NCBI GenBank assembly: GCA_029834535.1
Contig: JAQMWT010000486.1
Span: 1-39,833, forward strand
Length of the DNA: 39,833 nucleotides
Direction of reading: 5' to 3'
Origin: Chrysophaeum taylorii
Lineage: Eukaryota > Sar > Pelagophyceae > Pelagomonadales > Pelagomonadaceae
Position numbers and translations under genes: made by a program. The notes under the pieces were generated by a model. The model had not been told where the DNA came from, ran no database searches, and saw nothing but the letters and a program-made list of their open reading frames with translations. This document shows, piece after piece, positions 27,027-35,283 of this stretch. Within the stretch, counting starts at the first letter, position 1; each line of letters starts with the position of its first letter.

Positions 27027-28329
27027 CAACCACATTGCCAAGCGCCGACCCTCGAAACGCCCACGAGAGCGACCCCGAGGGCACGGCCTCCTTCACGGTC
27101 TCGGTCACCAGTTACCCAACTCCAGACCCCGGAGAACTACACGGCCAAGCATTTCGAACGTCTTCAATCAAGCCGCGTCTGCAAGCCTCGAAGGCGCAGT
27201 CGCAAGAACCGCCGAAATCCCGGGGCGCCGAACAAGCGATCATCGACAAGCACCAGGCGCTCTCCTGGATCCCTGAGAACGTGACGCCCGTCGTGATGTT
27301 CTTCGGCGGTATTGGAGGTGGCACACAGGGTATCTACCGGAGCAATTACTGGTTCGGAACCGCGTATAAGGTCGTGCTCGTCATCGACGCATCCGACACC
27401 GCCAAAGAAGTCCATGAGAGAAACTTTCCAGGAGTACCTGTCGTCCAGCACACCCTCGGCGGTCGGTACGACAGGGTCTTATCTCTGGTCAAAGGTTACC
27501 TGCATGAAAGCCTATGGCCCACAGCACTTTTTGTTGGCACGCAAACATTCGTAGATTCCGCCTTGTGCAACCTTACGGCCCGCGACGCCGGGAAAGGGGT
27601 CTCCATGACCAACTGGACTATCAAGCTTTTCCAGCTCTCCGGAGTCGGACGCTGGATCATCGAGCAGGAACCTTCCATCCGCTCGAAAATCACGCTGCGG
27701 CAAGGTTTCATCACCGTCGTCGATCTATGGACGACGACGCCGGACCCCATGAGTACCCGTCGGCGCATGATCATCACGAGCTGGCCTCTTCAGCTCATCC
27801 GACGTCCCAAAACGTGCGGCACTATTCAGGATACCTTCGCCGCCAAACTCGGACTCGACCCTTCGCAGCCTCTCATCCAGCGCAACAACTTTGGATGCAC
27901 GCGAGATGCCACGGCACCGATATACACCATCACGCGGAACGGGGTGCGAACAGGACCCACGCCTTCGGACACCAAAGAGCTCAGACTAGAGATGCTCACG
28001 GAGGCTCTCACGATGCCACGCGATCTCGCATGGGGTAAACTCGCAGTCACGGACCGAATGAAGCATCTAGCAGCCGTGATACCCCCGTCCGCCATGGCGT
28101 ACATAGTCCTCGACGCCCACAACGCGTTGCCGCCCACGCTCCGCAACATCGGAATCGCGCGCCCGAACGTAGTCGCACCCACCGACGCACCTTCCGAAAC
28201 ATACATCATCGAGCGCGCCCCCTCCGACCACACCCGCACCGGAGTCACCGCACCCGAGCCTCGGGGCGCCCTCGTGAACGTTTCGACTCGCGTAATCCGC
28301 AGGGTGCCCAACCGCGACCTCCAGGACAA
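27023..28329 (+). pseudogene. C5 DNA methyltransferase domain lacking its catalytic motif
   Basis: Clearly homologous to the methyltransferase at 10330-11345. Motif I is present: VVMFFGGIGGGTQGIYRSN at 27290-27345. Motif II: LVIDASDTAKEVHERNFPG. The PPC of motif IV is replaced by TQT (27539-27547; the catalytic Cys position is Thr), while the following DSALCNLTARDAGKG is conserved. Motif VIII keeps RRRMIITSWPL and motifs IX-X keep LTMPRDLAWGK and VIPPSAMAYIV. The C-terminal tail matches as far as RVIRRVPNRDLQD, where a truncated LINE copy begins. It cannot be an active methyltransferase as it stands. Confidence 0.85.
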
Positions 28330-28456
28330 AGCCCGTCAGGCACATCCCTCCTACCCCACACACCCACCCACATCCTTCATGCTCCCCACACACACGCCCC
28401 TCTTCCTAACTACTAATCGACAGATGTTTGTTTGTCTGTTTGTCTTTAAATGTCGA
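28330..28456 (+). mobile_element. 5'-truncated LINE copy with tail module
   Basis: The bases from GCCCGTCAGGCACATCCCTC onward match, in reverse complement, the 3' part of the non-LTR element at 35,008-35,085, including the stretch ending CCCCACACACAC. The copy ends with a tail that reads CTAACTACTAATCGACAGAT and then TGT(T)TG-rich sequence and TTTAAATGTCGAC. It cuts off the methyltransferase fragment. A short 3' piece without its 5' part is typical of target-primed reverse transcription. Confidence 0.65.
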
Positions 28457-28734
28457 CAAGTGCAGGCCAGTAAGTTCACCTAGTCCCAATCTCTAACCCC
28501 AGTAAGTTCGGCGTAAACCCACACTCACCCCACTCTCCTGCCAGCTCGTCGCTCTCACCCCCGCCAATCAAAGCTGCTTTGATCCGCACACGCCGCTAAG
28601 CTTTGAGTTTACTCTAAAAGCCCCAGTAAGTTCACCTGGTCACTAAGTTCTCCTAGTCCCAATCTCTAACCTCAGTAAGTTCACCTGGTTCCAGTAAGTT
28701 CACCTGGTCCCAGTAAGTTTACCTATAGTGCGCG
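28457..28734. repeat. AGTAAGTTCACCTGGT repeats
   Basis: At least six copies of a CAGTAAGTTCACCT(G/A)GTC-type motif are scattered here, five of them between 28,620 and 28,735. A longer unit that continues into CCAATCTCTAACC occurs twice (about 28,467 and 28,635). No open frame. The motif contains a 5'-splice-site-like string (CAGTAAGT) but its repetition argues for a satellite-type origin. Confidence 0.7.
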
Positions 28735-29325
28735 TGTAGACGCTGGGAGGGGGCTTATCAGTATTGCGCAGCACGTGTGGAGTAGGGTGGAGTCGTCGAC
28801 CAATAAGAGGATATCCTCGGGGTTGCCGATCGACAGAGAGCCACGTAGAGCTGGACGTGGCAGAAGACGGGCTTCGCCAAGAGGATGCCGACCTCGCGGG
28901 GCGTCTGGCCCTGGCTCTTGGTGATCGTTTGGCGTCGGCGGGCCTTAAGGGATACAGGCTGGAGGAGCCTCGGTGACAACGACACGATCGATCATGTATC
29001 TGGTACCGTTGCAGTGGCCGTGCGACGGGTCGAGGTTGCGAAGACTTTGAGCTCGCGATCAAAGTCAGCATGCCGTTGGTTGTCAGGGAGTTCAAAACTC
29101 GACTCTTGAGAGCGAGGCGTCGTCTTCCGACCCAGCCTAGTCAGCCGAAAAGAACTCCGACGCCTCGTCTCCGGGAAAAAAAGGCCGCGGTCATGCGCGC
29201 GTTGTCAGCATCGACAACATCGTTTCGACGGGGCGTGAGAATGGCGCGCTGAAAGAGCCGCCGCGGGTCGTGGAAATAGTCTGCGAGGTCGCCGTAGACG
29301 GCTTGGAGGATCACTGTCTGGCTCT
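28735..29325 (-). pseudogene. PIF1/Helitron-type helicase C-terminal remnant
   Basis: Successive pieces in different frames on the minus strand match the order of PIF1-family helicases: ERAILTP-like sequence (RAILTPRRNDVVDADNARM, about 29,200-29,260), FLNSLTTNGM-like sequence near 29,080, NLDPSHGHCNGTRYMIDRV near 28,990-29,045, and TITKSQGQTPREVGILLAKP followed by QLYVALCR near 28,830-28,920. Three frame changes and a stop show it is dead. Such helicases occur in Helitron transposons and as cellular PIF1; the Helitron origin is preferred because of the setting but no Rep domain or Helitron end is seen. Confidence 0.75.
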
Positions 29326-29503
29326 CGCGCCTACCTGATCCTTACTCTCGCGCCTACCTGATCCTTACCCTAAATCGAGGGACAAACAAACAGACAAACA
29401 GACAGACAGCCAGACAGACAAACATCTGTCGATTAGTAGTTAAGACTGCTAAGAGGGGGGGGGTGTGTGTGGGGAGCCTGCTTGTCTGTTTGTCTTAACT
29501 ACT
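29326..29503. repeat. LINE-tail modules and short duplications
   Basis: CGCGCCTACCTGATCCTTAC is duplicated in tandem near 29,328-29,367. From about 29,372 a (GACA/AACA)n-rich tract leads to CATCTGTCGATTAGTAGTTA, then GACTGCTAAGAG(G)n GTGTGTGTGGGGAG, inverted relatives of the modules at 28,400-28,456 and 34,907-35,040. This is the repeat into which the copia element inserted. Confidence 0.65.
29499..29503. repeat. Target-site duplication of the copia element, left copy
   Basis: CTACT, repeated exactly at 34907-34911. Confidence 0.85.
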
Positions 29504-29668
29504 TGTTACGAATGGTATGAGGCGTTAGACTAGCGATAAGAGAAAGACGTAAGTACCCACCCACATCCTTCATGCTCCCCACACACACCCCCCTCTCAGC
29601 AGTCGACATTTAAAGACGTAAGGATACTGGATACGTGGTGCAGGGGTAAGTGTCATAGCTTCTTCACA
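29504..29668 (-). repeat. 3' LTR of the copia element, carrying an insertion
   Basis: It begins TGTTACGAATGG and ends TTCACA. It differs from the other LTR only by a 61-bp insertion at 29554-29614 and the associated 8-bp duplication GACGTAAG. Confidence 0.9.
29554..29614 (+). mobile_element. 61-bp LINE fragment inside the copia LTR
   Basis: The insert (starts TACCCACCCACATCC, ends CAGTCGACATTTAAA) matches the 3' end of the non-LTR element at 34,986-35,047 in reverse complement. GACGTAAG flanks it on both sides (29546-29553 and 29615-29622), while the other LTR has a single GACGTAAG. This is a complete, very short integration event and shows where the LINE 3' end lies. Confidence 0.85.
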
Positions 29669-29780
29669 CAGGTGCTGGAAAAGAAGGAAAGGGGAAAAGG
29701 GTAAGTGAGGTCCTCACACAGGTGCTGGAAAAGAAGGAAAAAGAAAAAGGGGTAAGTGAGACGCTCACAGAGGAGAAGCT
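29669..29780. repeat. Two tandem copies of a ~50-bp unit next to the copia 3' LTR
   Basis: TCACACAGGTGCTGGAAAAG and the following purine-rich stretch ending GGTAAGTGAG occurs from about 29,664 and again from about 29,715, with a partial third start (TCACAGAGG) near 29,766. On the element's coding strand the sequence beside the LTR is pyrimidine-rich, so no normal polypurine tract is visible. Confidence 0.75.
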
Positions 29781-29843
29781 CTGAGGAAGACGTCACAGAG
29801 GCATTGTGGCAAGAAAAAGAGACAACAGAGATCAGGGCGAAGA

Positions 29844-32696
29844 TCACGAAGTGAGGTAACGAGCACGAAGCCGGAGGAAGGAAGGAGCTTCCGTACTGCG
29901 GGTGAAAATGTCGCTAAGATTGTGAAGGCGGGGTATGTGCTTGAGATCGATGATGTGGTTGCGATGATATTCGGCGGTACTGTAAAAGCGAATGTCAATA
30001 TGGCGGGTGCGCCGTGTGAGACATTGGAGACGAACTTGGGTGACGGTGGTGCTATTATCAACATACATTGGGACCGTGTGACGAGGGAGATCAAAGTCAT
30101 CCAAAAGTTTGAGAAGCCAAGAGAGCTCAGCAGTAGCAGCGTAAAGAGCAAGCAATTCAGCTTCGAAAGAAGAACGAGCAAGTAAGTATTGCGAGCGGGA
30201 GCAGTAGGCTATCATAGAGCCGCCGAGAAGGAAGCAAAACCCAGTTGTAGAGTGGCGGTCATCAGGGTCGTCGGCCCAGCTGGAGTCGGAATAACCACAG
30301 AGATGAAGGGTAGAATCGCGACCAAGAATAAGGGCAAGATCCTGAGTACCGTTGAGATAACGCAGAGTGTGGGATAAAGCGTGCCAGTGGGGTTTACCAG
30401 GATTGTGGGGGAAACGCGCACACTGATTGACGGACCAAGTGATATCAGGGCGAGTCATGATGGAGATGAAGAGGACACAGCCAACAATACGGCGAAAAGG
30501 GATGCGTGCCATGAAAATGTGATCTGGAGAACCAGGAGCCGGACAATCAGCCACAGAAAGATGAAGACCTTTGGGAGCGGGAGTGAGTTCGGGTTTACTG
30601 TTGATGAAGCGATGTTCGGTAAGGATTTCACGGATAGCATGGGATTGGTCAAGAGTGAGGGTTCTGCGAGGGCGATCACGCGTAATGCGAAGACCAACGT
30701 AAGAGGTGAGATCGAGTTCATTGACGTCAGTGAAAGCGCGGAAACGGAGGCAAAAGGCTTGGTAATGGCCAATGCAATGAGGAGGGTGCGCCACAAGAAG
30801 ATCATCAACGACCAAAACGAGACGGAGGACCACGGTAGAATTGAGCACGAGCTTGTAATGGCGAGTGTCACCAGATCCGCGGACGAAGCCACAATCATTG
30901 AGAAGGAAGCGTTCCAAATAAAGCCACCAATTGCGACAAGCTTGTTTGCAACCATACCAAGAGCGACGGAGCTTGTAAACGATTTTGGAACCATCGGTGG
31001 GTTGGCGAGGAGCATAGCCTTCGGGTGGCCAGACATAGATGTCTTCGTCAATGGGAGCTTGAATAAAAGCGGAGCTAACATCCAACTTGTGCAAATCCCA
31101 GTCATGAACAGCGACAAAGGTCAGAAAGAAACGGATCGTGACGATGTTGGCAACCGGTGAGTAGGTGTCATGATAATCAATGCCGTGAACCTGGGTGTAA
31201 CCGCGGACGACAAGGCGAGCCTTGTACGATTTGAAGCGGCCAGAGTCATACTTCTTGCGGAGGATCCACTTGAGGGTACAAATGTTGCCAGAAAAAGTTT
31301 GAGGGAGGCGAATCACATCCCAACAACCAAGTTGACCAAGAGAGCTGTATTCTTTAGCGATGGCTTGCAACCAGCCAGGACGCTCAGGATTGGTCGGAGC
31401 TAAAGCTTCACGTAAATGGGTGGAAGTGATAGTAGTTTCGTCAAGGTCTGAATACTGGGACATTTCTTCGGAAGCAGAGTAATAAACGTGTGCATGAGGA
31501 TCAACAAGGGTGTTAGCTAAACAAAGGGGGAGGAAGACATAATGAACTAACAAACGAAAGCTAACAGAAGAGACATACAAAGAGTTACAGGGGGAAACAG
31601 AAGCGACAGAGGAAACAGAATGGCCCGTATCGACATCAGAATGGCCCGTATCAACATCAGAATGGCCCGTATCAACATTGTGACAGGATGAAACATGGCC
31701 CGTAAAAAAGTTTGTTGGTTGTTGTAACGCGCGTTGGTCGACTTTGCGCGGTCGGCCCCGTTTGGCACGACGTAATGGTGCACGTTTCGTATTGGCCGGT
31801 AACAACGTAGGCAGTGACTCTGGGGTGATCAGTCCCGATAAGGCCGGCTCCGGAGCATCAAAAACAGAAGATATGGGGGCTACGGCCGAAGATAGACGAG
31901 GGTCGTAATAAAACAAGTCAGGAAAACGAGAATCCACGAGAGACGGAGGAAGGGGTTGGGTGGACAGTGACTTACGCAGAGCGAAATTTTCGTCAAAAAC
32001 AACATCAATCGAGGTGTGGATGACAGGACCTGTGGGGCGTTGAAGCAATATGCGATATCCAGGGCCTGCAGAGGGATACCCAATGAAGATACCGGTTATA
32101 GCTTTGGTAGGCCATTTGTCGCCAGTAAGAATTGCAGCAGGACAGCCCCAAACACGAAGAAAATCGACACGCGGGAGTGTTTCATGTAGCATTTCATATG
32201 GCGTCATATATCCAGGATTAGAGGCATTTGGCATACGCTCAGAGATGAAGTCAGCCGTTTCCATGGCCCAACGCCAAAAATCAGGTGGACGGTGCGCATG
32301 TACCAAAAGAGTGCGAGTAATATCCGCGGTTGCGCGATGAGAGCGTTCCACAACACCGGAAAAAGCGTGAGCCTGTGAAGTTTTGGACTGTGCTGCCGGA
32401 GCGCGCCGAAGCGCAATATTGTTGCCCAGACAGAAGGTTTCGAATTGGCCCATAAGAGAGCGGTCACGATCGGTGTAGATGAGGGCAACGCGATATCCGA
32501 ATGGGCGAACCACGGTAGACAGAAAAAGTTCGAGTTGTCGAGCGTTCGTAAGGGCATCGTGTCGTGGAGCAAAGTAACGCGTGCGGCGGCGCGTATGATC
32601 ATCGACAAACGTGAGGATCGCGCGATCTTGATATATAGGATGGGACGCCAACAAACATGAGATCGGCGTGGATAATAAGGTAGGGCGCAACGGCAC
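29844..32696 (-). CDS. Copia Pol: integrase core, reverse transcriptase, RNase H
   Basis: An open frame of 950 codons. The integrase DDE core is complete: Asp in ILTFVDDHTR, Asp in LIYTDRDRS, Glu in GVVERSHRA. Then comes the copia-type RT (KARLVVRGYTQVHGIDYHDT, LDVSSAFIQAP, and catalytic VVDD in place of YVDD), and RNase H (GYSDSSWADD, SSFEAELLAL, MYVDNSTTV, and TRHIDIRFYS near the end). A run of DVDTGHS repeats (three 21-bp units, 31,618-31,690) lies in the linker between integrase and RT. The true start is upstream in another frame. The termination point, just before the 3' non-coding repeats, is typical. Confidence 0.93.
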   Translation of the reverse strand: MPLRPTLLSTPISCLLASHPIYQDRAILTFVDDHTRRRTRYFAPRHDALTNARQLELFLSTVVRPFGYRVALIYTDRDRSLMGQFETFCLGNNIALRRAPAAQSKTSQAHAFSGVVERSHRATADITRTLLVHAHRPPDFWRWAMETADFISERMPNASNPGYMTPYEMLHETLPRVDFLRVWGCPAAILTGDKWPTKAITGIFIGYPSAGPGYRILLQRPTGPVIHTSIDVVFDENFALRKSLSTQPLPPSLVDSRFPDLFYYDPRLSSAVAPISSVFDAPEPALSGLITPESLPTLLPANTKRAPLRRAKRGRPRKVDQRALQQPTNFFTGHVSSCHNVDTGHSDVDTGHSDVDTGHSVSSVASVSPCNSLYVSSVSFRLLVHYVFLPLCLANTLVDPHAHVYYSASEEMSQYSDLDETTITSTHLREALAPTNPERPGWLQAIAKEYSSLGQLGCWDVIRLPQTFSGNICTLKWILRKKYDSGRFKSYKARLVVRGYTQVHGIDYHDTYSPVANIVTIRFFLTFVAVHDWDLHKLDVSSAFIQAPIDEDIYVWPPEGYAPRQPTDGSKIVYKLRRSWYGCKQACRNWWLYLERFLLNDCGFVRGSGDTRHYKLVLNSTVVLRLVLVVDDLLVAHPPHCIGHYQAFCLRFRAFTDVNELDLTSYVGLRITRDRPRRTLTLDQSHAIREILTEHRFINSKPELTPAPKGLHLSVADCPAPGSPDHIFMARIPFRRIVGCVLFISIMTRPDITWSVNQCARFPHNPGKPHWHALSHTLRYLNGTQDLALILGRDSTLHLCGYSDSSWADDPDDRHSTTGFCFLLGGSMIAYCSRSQYLLARSSFEAELLALYAATAELSWLLKLLDDFDLPRHTVPMYVDNSTTVTQVRLQCLTRRTRHIDIRFYSTAEYHRNHIIDLKHIPRLHNLSDIFTRSTEAPSFLRLRARYLTS

Positions 32697-32739
32697 GTGG
32701 ACGAGACAAAGCTCGGAGGAAGGAGACGAAGTGGAAGCA

Positions 32740-33700
32740 TGAGCTTTACGTTGGCCAACATGCGCAGCATTTTACCGAGAGCACAAGCAGGACAAAAAGA
32801 AAGCGACGCGGAGCTCGGGAAAAACGGTGCGCCAACAGCAAGAGAAGACAAACGCCGAAGATAGGGAGGACTATAATGACCAAGACGAGCATGCCAAAGA
32901 TCGAAGTTAGTTGAGTGCGTTGAGACACAGCGGGAAACGCACAAGGATCATGGACACGAGGGGAAGAAGAAAATGCCACAAAAGGTGAAACGTAGTCCGT
33001 GTAGGGCGCAGCGGTCGTATTGCCGATCCAACAGACGATCAAAAGAAGACCACAGCGACGAAGCAGGGGAATAACGTGATGCGTTTGGCGGTGACGTAAA
33101 ATACGTTGCGGATAAGCAGGATCAACGGCCTGAATGGTGTGGCAATCGTAACCAACTTGTTCAAGGGAATGATCCGAAAGAATCCGTTTGTCACCAAGGC
33201 CAGGAGAGATGAGGGTATGCGGAAACGCGACGTATACCATGAGGGGCGGAAAGAGTGGGTGCAGGAGAAGGAAGACCACGATTGTCAAGAGGACCAATTG
33301 AAGGGAACGTTAAGTGACCAGTGCCAGAACCGGAAACAGAGCCAGTGCCGATAGCACAAGTGATGGAATGCTGTTGAGTGTTGTCAAGGTCAGTGAAGCC
33401 AGCGGGAGAATTAAAAAGCTGACGTTGGCGCCGGTATCATAGACAACGAGACGAAGGTTGGTGCTGTGAAGGTAGCCGCGCTCACGAGCGGTGAGCAGAG
33501 CGGTAAGGGCGTTGGTGGAGGAAAGGACTTGGTGAATGGAGGGGGAGATGGAAGAAGGTGGAAATTGTAGGACGGGTAGGTGGGTGCAAAGGGATGGGTC
33601 AGGAAGGGTGACAGCGGTGGAAGGCGGGACAGAGGGTGTGGTGGAGGGTGGCAACGCAAGAAGCGGCGGAGAGGATTGAGATGGTGGCAAGGGTGGATTG
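32740..33700 (-). pseudogene. Copia protease and integrase zinc-binding region, frameshifted
   Basis: The protease active site DTGA is present (RLVVYDTGANVSFL near 33,420-33,450) in one frame. The following segment leading to the integrase changes frame, and the integrase N-terminus (LWHARLGHYSPPYLRRLSSL ... CPACALGK, H-x3-H and C-x2-C) sits in another frame near 32,770-32,900. At least two frameshifts separate protease and integrase core, so no single polyprotein can be made from this copy as written. Confidence 0.75.
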
Positions 33701-34776
33701 GGGGAAAGATGGTGTTGGTAGAAGGTGGATGGGGCCTAGGTGGGTATTGGGGAGTGGACCGAGGTGGGTATTGGGAATGCAACCGACGTGGGTATTGGTG
33801 TTGATGCCGTGGGCGGGCGGTAGCTTGTGAGAGCAAATAGCGCTGACGCTTATGACAATCTTTCTGGTGATGGCCAGGAATACCACAAAAGTGACAAAGA
33901 CCAGTATGGCGTTGGCGCTTGCGATGAAAACCACGTGAAGATGAAGGTGGGTGACGGAATGATGATCGAAAAGAGGGGCGTGGACTAGAACGTTGTTGAG
34001 AGCGCAAAGCGTTGAAGCGATGAAAATACTTTTCAGAAGGATGGCGACCGTAAAAGTTGGAACGTTCACGATGACGGGGACTTTCACGGAACGTAGCATG
34101 GACGTGCACAGACTTGGTCTGAAGATAATCAAAACTTTACTGTGGGCGATCAACGAAACCATCATATGTGCGCAATTTAGGATCAAGTGCAATGAGATCC
34201 TTAGACAAGAGCGAGTCGGGGATTTTCGTTTGAAGCAATTGCAATGCACTTGAGTCAGGGAAATCTTGATGATGCCGAGCAACTTGAACACCAGTGATGA
34301 ACTTGTTAAGAAAGACTCAAGTTCATCGATGTTATTGCACACCAAGGAATGCAGTGAAGCCAATTGCAGACTGAGCGACACGATCTCCATGACCCATGTA
34401 AACATCAGCGTTTGTAAAGCCGCGTGAAGTTCATATCGCGGTTTTCACGGATATCCGCACGATCAGTATCATGCATTGGTAGTGCCATGAAGAGTGCACT
34501 GTACCAGCGTTGCTGCTTGAGACCAAATTCTTCAGAGCAGCCAGAAGCGGAAATGCTAGTCCAAGTGTCAGTGGTCAAGATAATGCGATCACCGGTGGAA
34601 TGATCATGTTTTCCAGGCGCCGGGTCCTTGGTGAAAAAGATGTCGCTCACCACTGAAAGCATCGAGTTTTTAAAGCTTGCTATCCCATTTCGATCGAGGA
34701 CATGATAGACGACAACGAACCGATACGTAGCAATGAACTGAAGCCGAGGAGGAGTCGCTGTTGTCCGTGAAGTCAA
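33701..34776 (-). pseudogene. Copia Gag with CCHC zinc knuckle, broken
   Basis: The C-terminal half is basic and contains a canonical zinc knuckle, CHFCGIPGHHQKDC (C-x2-C-x4-H-x4-C) near 33,860-33,910. The N-terminal half (34405-34776) is in a different frame, and between them one stop (TAA near 34,137) and a frameshift occur. The conserved helical Gag core is recognisable by position only. Confidence 0.7.
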
Positions 34777-34792
34777 GCCCAGGGCGTTCGAC

Positions 34793-34810
34793 CTTGGACA
34801 CCTGGTACCA
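34793..34810 (-). promoter_or_regulatory. Primer-binding site of the copia element
   Basis: On the coding strand the bases directly after the 5' LTR read TGGTACCAGGTGTCCAAG. TGGTA(C/T)CAG is close to the site used by many copia elements to bind initiator methionine tRNA, but the exact tRNA of this host is unknown. Confidence 0.6.
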
Positions 34811-34906
34811 TGTTACGAATGGTATGAGGCGTTAGACTAGCGATAAGAGAAAGACGTAAGGATACTGGATACGTGGTGCAGGGGTAAGTGTCATAGCTTC
34901 TTCACA
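34811..34906 (-). repeat. 5' LTR of the copia element
   Basis: A 96-bp LTR, TGTTACG...TTCACA, identical to the partner apart from the insertion described at 29554-29614. Confidence 0.93.
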
Positions 34907-34911
34907 CTACT
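34907..34911. repeat. Target-site duplication of the copia element, right copy
   Basis: CTACT, identical to 29499-29503. Confidence 0.85.
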
Positions 34912-34929
34912 AATCGACAGATGTTTGTT

Positions 34930-35025
34930 CCACACACACCCCCCTCTTAGCAGTCGACATTTAAAGACAGATGTTTGTTCGTTTGTCTTTAAATGTCGAC
35001 TGCTAAGAGGGGGGGGTGTGTGTGG
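34930..35025. repeat. Large palindrome at the LINE 3' end
   Basis: The arm CCACACACACCCCCCTCTTAG...TTTAAAGACA (34930-34969) is the reverse complement of 34984-35025 apart from the length of the C/G run, with a spacer of 14 bases (GATGTTTGTTCGTT). It appears to be two LINE tails joined head to head. Confidence 0.8.
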
Positions 35026-35283
35026 GGAGCATGAATGATGTGGGTGGGTTTGTGGGGTATGAGGGATGTGCCTGACGGGCGGAGATAAGTACGCGGGACC
35101 TAGTCGGGGTCATCGCCGAGGCGTGGGGCAGGCGAAGAGAGGACGGGCCCCGCCCGTAGGTCGTACGCATGCGCCGCCGGACGATGTGCGACGAAGGGTG
35201 ACGTCCTGCTGGGATCGGGCGGCTGGGCGGGGTTCCCGAGGCGGCGACATGGGTGAGGGCGGTGAGGGCACAGCGAGCCCGGC
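35026..35283 (-). other. LINE 3' untranslated region
   Basis: It lies between the stop of the nuclease-like frame and the palindrome. It contains the CCCGTCAGGCACATCCCTC block shared with 28,330. An open frame across it has no recognisable domain. Confidence 0.5.

Larger units (their letters stand above)
29504..34906 (-). mobile_element. Ty1/copia retrotransposon with 96-bp LTRs
   Basis: A 5.4-kb element on the minus strand. Its LTRs (TGTTACG...TTCACA) are only 96 bp once a 61-bp insertion plus its duplication in the left one are subtracted, and are then identical. CTACT flanks both ends. Coding order from the right: Gag with a CCHC knuckle, protease (DTGA), integrase (HHCC and DDE), RT, RNase H, which is the copia order. 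A primer-binding site follows the 5' LTR. There are several frame changes before the integrase core, so it is probably not autonomous, although the RT/RNase H frame is open. Confidence 0.93.

Noticed and set aside
27527..27570. Catalytically active second methyltransferase
   Set aside because: The PPC motif is replaced by TQT and the surrounding element is fragmented, so activity is not supported.
30381..31160. Plus-strand open frame of about 259 codons opposite the copia RT
   Set aside because: It lies entirely antisense to recognisable RT/RNase H sequence and has no motif of its own.
29504..34906. Envelope-type gene in the LTR elements
   Set aside because: Neither the copia nor the gypsy element has an open frame with signal and membrane segments between Pol and the 3' LTR.
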